In this document: positions 37,811-45,790 of the stretch, piece by piece
Position numbering within the stretch: the first letter of the stretch is position 1
How the letters are laid out: every line of letters begins with the position of its first letter
Source: an uncultured Eubacteriales bacterium
GTDB lineage: Bacteria > Bacillota > Clostridia > Peptostreptococcales > Anaerovoracaceae
Reading direction: 5' to 3'
DNA length: 45,790 bases
Assembly: GCA_902774265.1 (NCBI GenBank)
Contig: CACYHR010000011.1
Coordinates: 43,613 to 89,402 of the forward strand
Program-made: the position numbers and the translations under genes
Notes under the pieces: model-generated
The model's database searches: none
What the model saw: the letters and a program-made list of their open reading frames with translations, nothing else
Told to the model about the DNA's origin: nothing

Positions 37811-38806
37811 ATGAAACTGATAACAAATATCAAACCGAATGGCTATCTTGAGAGTATAAGAAAAGGCTCGGCAGGAGTAAGCAGATTCCGCGGCGGTGTT
37901 TACTATGGCAGCGGGGACCGGGCAGCAGATATTGCCAGGCTCAGAGAAGAGATCAATACAGCAGATGCGATCATAATCGGTGCCGGTGCTGGGCTCTCGA
38001 CATCAGCCGGCTTTACATACAGCGGGGAACGCTTCGACATATACTTCTTTGATTTTGCCCGCAAGTTCGGAATAACGGACATGTACTCCGGTGGATTCTA
38101 TCCGTTCCCTGATGCGGAAACATTCTGGGCGTGGTGGGCCAGGCATATATACTTCAACCGCTATATCGATGCTCCAAAGCCTGTTTACAGACAGCTTCTT
38201 GAACTGGTAAAAGACAAAGACTATTTTGTAATCACGACGAATGTAGACCATCAGTTTCAGAGAGCAGGTTTCGATAAGGCGAGGCTGTTTTACACTCAGG
38301 GAGACTATGGACTGTTCCAGAGTGTAAGGACATCCAATCAGAAAACCTACGACAATGAAGAGTGGGTAATGAAAGCGATGGAGGCTCAAGGCTTCCTAAA
38401 GGATGAGAACGGAGTGTTCTGTGTACCTGAGGACCGCAGATTGGTGATGAGGATATCGTCTGATCTGATACCGAAGTGTCCCGATGATGGGAGCAATGTG
38501 ACGACCAACTTGAGAGCAGATATGAGCTTTGTTGAAGACGAAGGCTGGCATGAAGCATCTGCGAACTATGCGCACTTCCTGAAAAAACATGAGTCGGGCC
38601 ATGTACTGTACCTGGAACTGGGAGTGGGCAGCAACACCCCTGTGATAATCAAATTCCCGTTCTGGACCTTCACATATGACAACCCGGATGCGGTCTATGC
38701 GTGTCTGAATTACAATGAAGCATATGCACCTAAGCAGATAGCCGGACAGTCGATCTGCATAAGCGGTGATGTAGGTGATGTGCTTAAAGAATTAACGCTC
38801 AGATGA
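37811..38806 (+). CDS. SIR2 family protein, probably class M sirtuin
   Basis: The protein has 331 residues. The NAD-binding start is IIGAGAGLSTSAGFTYSG. The motif TTNVDHQF (N144, D146, H147) replaces the usual TQNID, and a single cysteine pair site (IPKCPDDGSN) is reduced compared with zinc-binding sirtuins. GGFYPFPDAETFWAWWARHI and similar segments recall class M sirtuins, which in other Firmicutes act in protein ADP-ribosylation linked to oxidative stress and lipoylated carriers. The usual macrodomain and lipoylation partners are not adjacent here. It is divergent from the Rrf2 gene and probably repressed by it. Deacylase activity cannot be excluded. Confidence 0.78.
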   Translation: MKLITNIKPNGYLESIRKGSAGVSRFRGGVYYGSGDRAADIARLREEINTADAIIIGAGAGLSTSAGFTYSGERFDIYFFDFARKFGITDMYSGGFYPFPDAETFWAWWARHIYFNRYIDAPKPVYRQLLELVKDKDYFVITTNVDHQFQRAGFDKARLFYTQGDYGLFQSVRTSNQKTYDNEEWVMKAMEAQGFLKDENGVFCVPEDRRLVMRISSDLIPKCPDDGSNVTTNLRADMSFVEDEGWHEASANYAHFLKKHESGHVLYLELGVGSNTPVIIKFPFWTFTYDNPDAVYACLNYNEAYAPKQIAGQSICISGDVGDVLKELTLR

Positions 38807-39118
38807 TTTTCGAGATACGACCTATGTTTTTCCCATAGACCTCGTCGTGGCAAAACCTGTTATTTCTGTCTATAAATTCAAGGCTTTCACGATTTGGCGA
38901 TTTTTGCAGATTTTAGCGAAAATCGCCATTGATAAAGAATATCGAGGAATTCTTCGAAACAGGCACCTGTGGCAATAATTGCATTGTGCCGGCTGTTTTT
39001 ATTTGAGAATACTTCCAGAAGTTGGCATAATATACATTACATACAGATGTCGTGTATGGCAGCAATATACAAGAGATGAGCACATGGCAGACGATGAAGA
39101 GAGATGGAGAAGACTATA
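38807..39118. other. Non-coding region with hairpin and NRPS promoter
   Basis: The 312-bp gap holds a perfect 10-bp hairpin, TGGCGATTTT (38895-38904) with AAAATCGCCA (38919-38928), and a T-rich stretch near 38995. A promoter TTGAGA (39003-39008), 17-bp spacer, CATAAT (39026-39031) precedes the NRPS gene. No ORF of interest is seen. Confidence 0.6.
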
Positions 39119-42052
39119 ATGAACATGGATTTCTTGGAAGAACAGACTTATTTTCTTGATGCCTGGAGGGAAAATGTTACAGCCGGACCGAATCGGCTGT
39201 TTCTGACGGATGAAGTCCATCCCCGGGGAATAACCAGAAGGGACACAGATGAATTATCGGCAAAAGTCTTTGCCTGGCTTAAAAAGCAGGGAATCGGGAA
39301 AGAAGATTTTGTGCTGGTGTGCCTTCCCCGCGGTATCATGATACCGATTGCCATGATGGGAGTATGGAAAGCAGGAGCAGCTGTAACCGTTGTGGAAGAT
39401 ACATATGCAGCAGAAAGGATCGAATTTATACGCAAAGACTGTAACTGCAAAGCAGTGATCGATATTTCCTCGTGGATGGAGATAATGACAGAAGAACCTC
39501 TCTCAGGATTTAAGAAAGCACAGGATCATGATGCAGCACTTGCAGTATATACATCCGGTACGACAGGATTCCCAAAAGGGGTCCTCCATGAATACGGGAA
39601 CTTAAAGCTTCATATGGCTACCAGAAACAATGACGGGAATGACAGAACCCGGATGGAGGAGAGGTTTGCGTTCATAGCTCCCCTGAACTTTGTGGCATTT
39701 TATAAAAACCTTGTTACTGCCATTGCAACCGGAACGCATTTATTTATTCTTCCTTATGACACGGTCAAGAACCCTGTTCTATTAAGGCGTTATTTCGAGG
39801 AAGAGGGGATCACTACGTCATTTCTCTCTCCGTCTATGATACGTGCGCTGAAGGGAAACCTTCCGCCATGTGTAAAAATGATTTACATAGGAAGTGAACC
39901 TGCAAATGGAATCTTCCTGGAACAGGTCAGACTTCTTAACGTATACGTAATGAGTGAAAGCTTCTTTACAATTGCGGAGTTCCCCCTTGAAAAAGCTTAT
40001 GAGATATGCCCGGTGGGGAAGCCTCCTTATAAAGGAATCAGGATCCTGATCATCAATGAGGAAGGCATGGAAGTACCTGATGGTGAAGTCGGGGAGGTCT
40101 GTGTGGAAATGCCTTTCTTCCGTGGCTATATAGGACTTCCGGAGAAGACGAAAGAAACGCTGCAGAATGGATTATTCCGCACGGGTGACCTGGCAAAACG
40201 TCTCCCGGACGGGAATCTTGTGATTCTTGGAAGAAAGGACGATATGATAAAGATCAACGGCAACCGCATAGAGCCGGCCGAGATCGAATCCGTGGCAAGA
40301 AAGCATCTTTGCGTAAAATGGGCGGCAGCCAAGGGCTTCATAAAACCGGAGCATTCATTTATTGCCCTTTATTATACCGGGGAAAAAGAAATAAACACGG
40401 AGCGGGCAAGAACGGTGCTGAAGGAATTCCTGCCCTATTATATGATCCCTTCATTCTTTATCCGTCTGGATCAGATCCCTCTGCTTCCCAACGGCAAACT
40501 GGATAAGAAGTCCCTTCCGGAGCCTGATATCAGCAGTTTTCGTACAGGATATGAAGCTCCGGCAAATGAGACAGAGAAGCGGATCGTGAATGGCTTCGAA
40601 CATATTCTCGGTATCAGACAGGTCGGTGTGAATGAAGACTTTTATGAGCTTGGAGGGGATTCCCTGTGTTCCTTACAGGTTGTGGAATTTGTCGGGGATC
40701 CTCTGTTCACAGTGCCATTACTGTATCAGCAAAGGACAGCACGAAAAGCTGCAGCCGCTATCCTGCAGAAAAGAATGAATACCATCAAGGGGGCGGAGGA
40801 CAGGGATGGCAATGCCAGGGAGCATGATCAGCCGTTGATTCCAATACAGCTTTACCTGATGGATATCCAGCTGTTTATGCCGAAGTCTACATTCTGTAAT
40901 TTGCCGGTGTTCTGGAGAATGCCGAAATATCAGGTGGACAGTGAAAGGCTTCTGGATGCGTTCCGTGAAATAATACATAATCAGCCTGTACTGCAGTCCG
41001 TGATCCGGATCGATCCGGATGTCTGCTTTGTACAGCACTATGACACATCCCTGGAACCGGAGCTGACCATAGAATACCTTTCAGAAAAAGATCTGGAAGA
41101 GATAAAAGATGATCTGATACAGCCGTTTACAATGATAAACAGGCTGATCTACCGAATCCGAATATTTGAAACAGAGGATCATGTATATGTATTCCTTGAT
41201 CTTAATCATCTGTTTAATGACGGAACATCCCTGAATATCCTTATCAGGAACCTTTCAGATGCTTATCATGGCAGACAGCTGCCTCCGGACCGTGCATATC
41301 TGTTCGCCAGGGATTCCAATAAATGGATTTATACAGATGAATATGAAGATGCAAAGAACAGGATGCTGGAAAAGTATGGGCAGAAAGACTGGCGCAGATG
41401 CATTACGCCGGATCTGGAATCCAGATCTACACATTGTGCCAGCATATCCTGTGATTTCCCTGCAGAACAGAAAGTTCTTACAACATTCCTTGAGTCAAAA
41501 GGGCTGTCTCTTAACGAACTTGGCGTAATGGCTGCCCTGATGACGCTACATGAATATGAACAGAAAGATGATATCATGGTCAGCTGGGCATACAGCGGAA
41601 GAGATCAGCTGATATTTAAGGATACCGTATATCCGATGACAAAGGAGTTTCCTGTCGCAGTTTCTTTTGAGCAGATCAGTACAATGCAGGATCTTATGAA
41701 GGAAACAAAAGAACAGATCCAGCTGGGAGTCGCATGCCAGATGTATCCATATATATTCAATAACACAACCATAGAAGTTGATAATCCCTTCCGCGTACGT
41801 ACACTGGGAACTATGAGGCAGTTCAAGGGAATAGAGGACATTGACTGCGAAGTTGTACCTATAGTGAATAAAGGTGCTGCCTGCGCTCTGATGAATATAC
41901 AGATTCTTACAAAAAAGGATGGAGAGCAGGAACTGCGGCTGACTTATAATGACGAAAAGTATAAGAAAAGTACTGCAGAGAAGGTGCTGGCGCTGTTCTG
42001 CAAAAACACTGAGAAAATCATGGCGGATATGACAGGGACAGAAGATAAATGA
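39119..42052 (+). CDS. Single-module non-ribosomal peptide synthetase (A-PCP-C)
   Basis: The protein has 977 residues. The adenylation domain (about 1-490) has A3 VYTSGTTGFPKGV, A7/A8 LFRTGDLAKRLPDGNLVILG and GRKDDMIKINGNRIEPAEIE, and A10 NGKLDKKSL. The carrier domain (about 490-560) has GGDSLCSLQ, whose serine takes the phosphopantetheine. A C-terminal condensation domain (about 570-977) has NHLFNDG for the canonical HHxxxDG: the second, catalytic His is kept and the first is Asn. ATG 39119 follows GGAGA by 8 bases; an in-frame ATG at 39104 is possible. There is no thioesterase or reductase, so the product is probably a small acyl or aminoacyl amide. A small peptide gene follows. Confidence 0.85.
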   Translation: MNMDFLEEQTYFLDAWRENVTAGPNRLFLTDEVHPRGITRRDTDELSAKVFAWLKKQGIGKEDFVLVCLPRGIMIPIAMMGVWKAGAAVTVVEDTYAAERIEFIRKDCNCKAVIDISSWMEIMTEEPLSGFKKAQDHDAALAVYTSGTTGFPKGVLHEYGNLKLHMATRNNDGNDRTRMEERFAFIAPLNFVAFYKNLVTAIATGTHLFILPYDTVKNPVLLRRYFEEEGITTSFLSPSMIRALKGNLPPCVKMIYIGSEPANGIFLEQVRLLNVYVMSESFFTIAEFPLEKAYEICPVGKPPYKGIRILIINEEGMEVPDGEVGEVCVEMPFFRGYIGLPEKTKETLQNGLFRTGDLAKRLPDGNLVILGRKDDMIKINGNRIEPAEIESVARKHLCVKWAAAKGFIKPEHSFIALYYTGEKEINTERARTVLKEFLPYYMIPSFFIRLDQIPLLPNGKLDKKSLPEPDISSFRTGYEAPANETEKRIVNGFEHILGIRQVGVNEDFYELGGDSLCSLQVVEFVGDPLFTVPLLYQQRTARKAAAAILQKRMNTIKGAEDRDGNAREHDQPLIPIQLYLMDIQLFMPKSTFCNLPVFWRMPKYQVDSERLLDAFREIIHNQPVLQSVIRIDPDVCFVQHYDTSLEPELTIEYLSEKDLEEIKDDLIQPFTMINRLIYRIRIFETEDHVYVFLDLNHLFNDGTSLNILIRNLSDAYHGRQLPPDRAYLFARDSNKWIYTDEYEDAKNRMLEKYGQKDWRRCITPDLESRSTHCASISCDFPAEQKVLTTFLESKGLSLNELGVMAALMTLHEYEQKDDIMVSWAYSGRDQLIFKDTVYPMTKEFPVAVSFEQISTMQDLMKETKEQIQLGVACQMYPYIFNNTTIEVDNPFRVRTLGTMRQFKGIEDIDCEVVPIVNKGAACALMNIQILTKKDGEQELRLTYNDEKYKKSTAEKVLALFCKNTEKIMADMTGTEDK

Positions 42053-42114
42053 TCTGGACACAGAAGCTATTTGACTGCAGGAACTGATGGAATTTTTAAA
42101 ACGAAGGGATCCGG

Positions 42115-42315
42115 ATGACAGCAGCTTTGGCGGGAGAAATGCGCTATGTGAATGTAATGAATCTGAACAATCTTTATATAATTGAAGAAAAGAAAAACAA
42201 ACTGATTGATCTTAAAGGTGCGAACAGCACCAAGAAGCTGGGACTGGTTCTTGGTGCTGCAATGGTTGTTGCTCTGATTGTGGGAGCATGTCTCAATGGA
42301 GGATATCAGCATTGA
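42115..42315 (+). CDS. Small hydrophobic peptide downstream of the NRPS
   Basis: I do not recognise this 66-residue peptide. The N-terminal two thirds are polar (MNLNNLYIIEEKKNKLIDLK). The end is a single hydrophobic segment, KKLGLVLGAAMVVALIVGAC, followed by LNGGYQH. GAAGGGA is 5 bases before ATG 42115; an internal ATG at 42157 would leave a 52-residue form. It lies 62 bp after the NRPS stop, in the same direction. It could be a membrane peptide, a bacteriocin-like precursor or a substrate of the neighbouring enzyme; none of these is shown. Confidence 0.5.
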   Translation: MTAALAGEMRYVNVMNLNNLYIIEEKKNKLIDLKGANSTKKLGLVLGAAMVVALIVGACLNGGYQH

Positions 42316-42428
42316 GTGATAGGGGTGAACTATGAATATGCTTAGATGTATAGACCATATCAATTTGCAGTAAAAACAATACAAATTATCATATATATAT
42401 ACTATAAAGTATGGATAGGAGGCTTGGT

Positions 42429-43407
42429 ATGGATAGGAAAAGACTACTGGCAATTATTTTGTGTCTGCTCATGATAACAATGATGACTGCCTGCAGCAGA
42501 AACAATGAGCCTGCAGCAGAAGAGAACCCTGATGTACAGCAGTCTGCTGGAGAAGAACAGCCGGCTGCTTTCACGGGAGATCTTATCATATCTGCTGAAG
42601 AAGCTGCGGCACTTGTAGGAAGTGATGATGTCATTTTTGTTGACTGCACCGGTGAAGCAGATAAAGGAACTGTGAAGGGAGCGGTAGCTACTACATGGCA
42701 GGATATGTGCACCTGTTCTGAAGAATATGGAAGCGCGGGAGATGACAGTTGGGGAAAGATTCCCGAACCGGCAGATCTCTCAGCCAGACTCGGAGCTCTG
42801 GGCCTTGACAAGAGCAAGCAGATAATAACGCTGGGACATACGCTTAAAGGCTGGGGCGAGGACGCAAGAATCGCCTGGGAACTCAGAGCTGCAGGCTATG
42901 AGAATGTCAGGATGCAAGAATCGCCTGGGAACTCAGAGCTGCAGGCTATGAGAATGTCAGGATCGTTGACGGAGGTATTGATGCGTTGTTTGATGCCGGT
43001 GCAGAGAAGCAGTCTGCAGCGAGCGATCCTGATCCTTGTGAAGTTACCGTAGATGATCTGGACAAGACTCATGTCATGGAAACATCTGAACTGGCCGCGA
43101 ACTTTGATCAGTATAAAGTAGTGGATGTAAGGACCGATGCTGAATATAACGGAGCTACAAAATATGGTGAAGCAAAAGGCGGGCATATCAAAGGTGCAGT
43201 ATTTGTACCATATTTGGATTTGTTTCAGAAAGACGGAACTCTAAAGAGACTAAAGGTGTAAAAAAGACCGACAAGGTTGTAACGTACTGTACCGGCGGTA
43301 TCCGATCCGCATACGTACAGATGGTGCTTGAAATGTGCGGATATGAAACTACATTTAATTACGACCAGTCTTACTGGAACTGGTGTGTAAATAATGAAGT
43401 GGAATAA
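42429..43407 (+). pseudogene. Two-domain rhodanese lipoprotein, disrupted
   Basis: The gene encoded a lipoprotein (signal ending MTAC, start ATG 42429 after AGGAGG) with two rhodanese domains, like thiosulfate or mercaptopyruvate sulfurtransferases. The first domain lacks the active Cys (TLGHTLKGWGEDARIAW). The second carries it in VVTYCTGGIRSAYV. The reading frame is broken twice. An exact 50-bp tandem duplication (42864-42913 and 42914-42963) shifts it after ENVR, and a one-base shift near 43240 separates LFQKDGTLK from TDKVVTYC. The last part runs to TAA 43405-43407. The product is probably non-functional in this strain. Confidence 0.8.
42864..42963 (+). repeat. Exact 50-bp tandem duplication
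   Basis: Bases 42864-42913 are repeated without change at 42914-42963. Fifty is not a multiple of three, so it breaks the rhodanese frame. Loss of one unit would restore that part of the gene. Confidence 0.93.
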
Positions 43408-43447
43408 TGTGTACGAACGAAATTGTGTTTTCGGGGAGCGTATCAAA

Positions 43448-43476
43448 TGACAGCGCTGATTTTGTTATGCTATAAT
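43448..43476 (+). promoter_or_regulatory. Promoter of the X-Pro dipeptidyl-peptidase gene
   Basis: TGACAG (43448-43453), a 17-bp spacer and an extended -10 TGCTATAAT (43468-43476). The start of translation is 82 bp further on. Confidence 0.7.
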
Positions 43477-43557
43477 GACTGACTGAAATAGTTAGCATTT
43501 AATGAATTGAAATGAATTACAAGGCATTGATGATATGTTAAGGAGGAGTGGAGTTAA

Positions 43558-45672
43558 ATGAGTGTTTATGATCAGGTTCCGGTTTTTGAGAATGGATTGG
43601 CGCAGCCTGTTTTCCCATTTACGGACGGCAAAAGCGGAGAGGCTTATGACGCCGTGAATTCTGCAGTTGTACGTTACTGCGTTTATGTAGAGTCGGATTA
43701 TGATGCCGACGGCGATGGTAAATGTGATCTTGTAAAGGCGTTAATACAGGTTCCGCGCAGCGCTGCAGAAGGCCATTACAAGGCTGCGACCGTTTTTGAG
43801 GCCCGTCCTTACTGTGCCGGAGTAAATGCGGATGGGTATGAGCATATGAAGGAAGCTGAGGATGCAGATACTCCTGCATTCGATTTTTCATCTCTGTACC
43901 GTAAGGCAGCTCATGGTGATCCTTCGGAATACATAAGCGCAATTGATGCGGCCATGAAGGCCGATCCGGTTGAATGGTACTTTGAGGATAAGGGGTCTGA
44001 AGGTTCTTACTGCTATGAGAACCTGGATAATTTTAATTATTATCTCGTCAGAGGATTTGCCGTAGTTGTGAGCGCGGGATTCGGATCACTCGGCTCGGAC
44101 GGATTTGAACTGGTCGGATCATCATATGAGAGAGATGCGTTCAGATGTGTGGTCGAGTGGCTTCACGGAGACCGCACAGCATATACGGACAGAACTCGTA
44201 CTGTTGCGACCCGTGCAGACTGGTCAAACGGCAAAGTCGCTATGACAGGACGCTCATATGCGGGAACTATGCCTTTTGCCGTTGCGGTTACCGGGGTTGC
44301 AGGACTTGAGACGATCATCCCTGTAGCGGGCATCTCTGACTGGTACAGCTTCCTCAATCAGCAGGGAGCACAGCGCTACTGGCCAAAGGAAATGCTCATG
44401 AGCTTCCTTTCTTACTACTGCACCAGCAGATACAGCGATCCGCAGCTGAGTGATGAGCAACGCGCAGAGCTTGACGCATTCCACCATCAGCTGAGCCTTG
44501 AACAGCTCAAAAGCGGCTGCGACTACAGTGATTTCTGGAAGGAGGGCAACTACACACTGCAGGCAGACGGCATCAGATGCTCTGCTCTGATAGTGCACGG
44601 ACTTCACGACGAAAACGTTTCTACCAAGCAGTTCGAAATGATGTATAAATCCTTCAGACAGGCCGGACAGAATGTAAAGCTGATGATACATCAGGGACCG
44701 CACATCACGCCGACAATGCCGAACAAGGGATACGGCATACTCATTGAAGGACAGTATTATGATGATATAGTAAACCGCTGGATCAGTCACTGGCTGTGCG
44801 GAATAGATAACGGCGCAGAGGATATGCCTGCTGTTCTCGTTCAGAGCAATATCGAACAGGACGTATGGGAAAAAGCGGATTCATGGGAGACAGGGATCGC
44901 TCTCGCGCTCGGCAGTGTTTCCGAGGGAGTCAGTTCTCTTAACACAGACTGGGCTGCAGCCGGCATAGATCAGAATAATTTCGACGAAAAGATGAGCACT
45001 GCTTCCGGATGCATGAACAGACGCTACATGACGCAGCATCTCGATGAATCAGTAACGATACAAGGCACGGTTTGTGTCGATTTCAGCGCTGCGCTCGAAT
45101 CAGGCGATGCCGCTGCAGCTTTTGAAGGTGAGAATGTAAACGACGCCGACAAATTGAGCTTTGCGCTCGGAACATCCGCCGGAAAAATGGATGACGTCAA
45201 GATGACGGTGCTGCTCTGCGATATCGCTGAAGAGGAGTTTGATTCGATACAGACGACCGATGCAGAGAGAAATGTCGTTCCTGTCAGAAACATAAACGAG
45301 GGCGGTCTGCCGATGGGCGGAGGCATTGATGCTCTGGATGTAAGGGAATTTGAGACTCAGCACAGGAACTGGAATGTTATAACACGCGCTTATATAGATC
45401 TCTGCAACCCGGATTCGGCTTATGAGCCGGAGACATCGGCTGATTCAGTTGAGCTTAAGACAGGCGAAGCTCATGCTTATCATGTTTATATGAACGCGGC
45501 CAGGTATACTGTAGTTCCGGGTCACCGTCTTGCGGTAGTGCTCGGGACAGAGGATCCCGTCAACTGCCTGATACACAAGAAATACACCGTTACCGTGGAT
45601 GATTCTTCGGTCCGGGCCATTCTGCCTGTAACAGCTACGGCTGAGCCTAAAGCACTGTATGCTGATAAATAG
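43558..45672 (+). CDS. X-Pro dipeptidyl-peptidase, S15 family
   Basis: This 704-residue serine peptidase of the alpha/beta-hydrolase fold (CocE/PepX group) removes X-Pro dipeptides from peptide N-termini, or hydrolyses related acyl bonds. The catalytic triad is S233 in GRSYAG, D351 in VHGLHDENV and H382 in HQGPHITP. The C-terminal jelly-roll domain (about 460-704) is present (ITRAYIDLCNPDS). There is no signal peptide, so it is cytoplasmic. AAGGAGG lies upstream of ATG 43558. It is monocistronic and probably serves peptide nutrition. Some S15 proteins are esterases, so the exact substrate is not certain. Confidence 0.88.
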   Translation: MSVYDQVPVFENGLAQPVFPFTDGKSGEAYDAVNSAVVRYCVYVESDYDADGDGKCDLVKALIQVPRSAAEGHYKAATVFEARPYCAGVNADGYEHMKEAEDADTPAFDFSSLYRKAAHGDPSEYISAIDAAMKADPVEWYFEDKGSEGSYCYENLDNFNYYLVRGFAVVVSAGFGSLGSDGFELVGSSYERDAFRCVVEWLHGDRTAYTDRTRTVATRADWSNGKVAMTGRSYAGTMPFAVAVTGVAGLETIIPVAGISDWYSFLNQQGAQRYWPKEMLMSFLSYYCTSRYSDPQLSDEQRAELDAFHHQLSLEQLKSGCDYSDFWKEGNYTLQADGIRCSALIVHGLHDENVSTKQFEMMYKSFRQAGQNVKLMIHQGPHITPTMPNKGYGILIEGQYYDDIVNRWISHWLCGIDNGAEDMPAVLVQSNIEQDVWEKADSWETGIALALGSVSEGVSSLNTDWAAAGIDQNNFDEKMSTASGCMNRRYMTQHLDESVTIQGTVCVDFSAALESGDAAAAFEGENVNDADKLSFALGTSAGKMDDVKMTVLLCDIAEEEFDSIQTTDAERNVVPVRNINEGGLPMGGGIDALDVREFETQHRNWNVITRAYIDLCNPDSAYEPETSADSVELKTGEAHAYHVYMNAARYTVVPGHRLAVVLGTEDPVNCLIHKKYTVTVDDSSVRAILPVTATAEPKALYADK

Positions 45673-45701
45673 GCAGGGCATTATGATTATATGTTCAACC
45701 A

Positions 45702-45774
45702 GGAGCAAAGCTCCAACAAGCTCGCTTGATTGGAGCGAGCGACGCCGTACTTATCGGAGGAGCTCAGCCTCCGG
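45702..45774 (+). repeat. Cluster of three hairpins after the peptidase gene
   Basis: The hairpins are GGAGC-AAA-GCTCC (45702-45714), GCTCGCT-N7-AGCGAGC (45719-45739) and CGGAGG-N7-CCTCCG (45756-45774). No T-run follows. The small GGAGC/GCTCC stem and an ACGCCGTA-type motif also occur at the left end of the window near copy A, so this may be part of a related structured element cut by the window end. Confidence 0.55.
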
Positions 45775-45790
45775 AGATCAATGCTTCCGA

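Overview
The window comes from a Gram-positive anaerobe of the class Clostridia. The signs are WhiA and RapZ, a HydF hydrogenase maturase, a double-cubane-cluster reductase with its activase, a DUF5688 protein, strong AGGAGG ribosome sites and moderate GC. No rRNA, phage structural gene, transposase or CRISPR array was seen. The genus cannot be named from this alone.

Layout. (1) 1-13069: carbohydrate use. An alpha-galactosidase and a complete ABC importer (binding protein, two permeases, a YesL-like protein, an MsmK-type ATPase) are followed by a secreted protein, a GH32 fructosidase, a fructokinase and an amylosucrase-like GH13 enzyme. Together they fit uptake and breakdown of raffinose-type sugars and sucrose. 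(2) 13209-20113: anaerobic metabolism: DUF5688, HydF, an acyl-CoA synthetase, then a double-cubane reductase, a DUF3343 protein and an activase. (3) 20293-27678: housekeeping genes: AI-2E-family membrane protein, murB, a PHP phosphoesterase, rapZ, whiA and an unusually long RlmD-like rRNA methyltransferase. An 87-bp structured repeat sits between the PHP gene and rapZ, and is also present inverted at the left end of the window. (4) 27680-34712: an accessory island with a RhuM-Fic protein, the RNA ligase RtcB, two paralogous HTH proteins, a YkuK-type RNase H-like protein, and 28 tRNA genes covering 19 of 20 amino acids (no Val). (5) 34829-39118: a frameshifted MerR regulator, a chimeric lipoprotein, and an Rrf2 regulator divergent from a sirtuin with three palindromic operators between them. 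(6) 39119-45790: a one-module NRPS (A-PCP-C) with a small hydrophobic peptide, a broken rhodanese lipoprotein, an S15 X-Pro dipeptidyl-peptidase and a hairpin-rich end.

The main result is in region 4. Upstream of rtcB, and again upstream of the second HTH gene, lies a short leader ORF (43 and 41 codons) whose distal codons (CKYE-T/M-R) form one strand of an antiterminator. The antiterminator competes with an intrinsic terminator placed just before the gene. The first leader uses 18 different amino acids in its first 26 codons and 19 in total. This suggests translational attenuation that senses a general loss of functional tRNA and responds with RNA ligase (repair) and a replacement tRNA set. 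That reading is inference; the ORFs, the pairings and the tRNA genes can be seen directly. Several tRNAs are odd: three Leu-anticodon tRNAs without the long variable arm, an Arg tRNA with a swapped 19-56 pair, and an Ile tRNA with a UAU anticodon.
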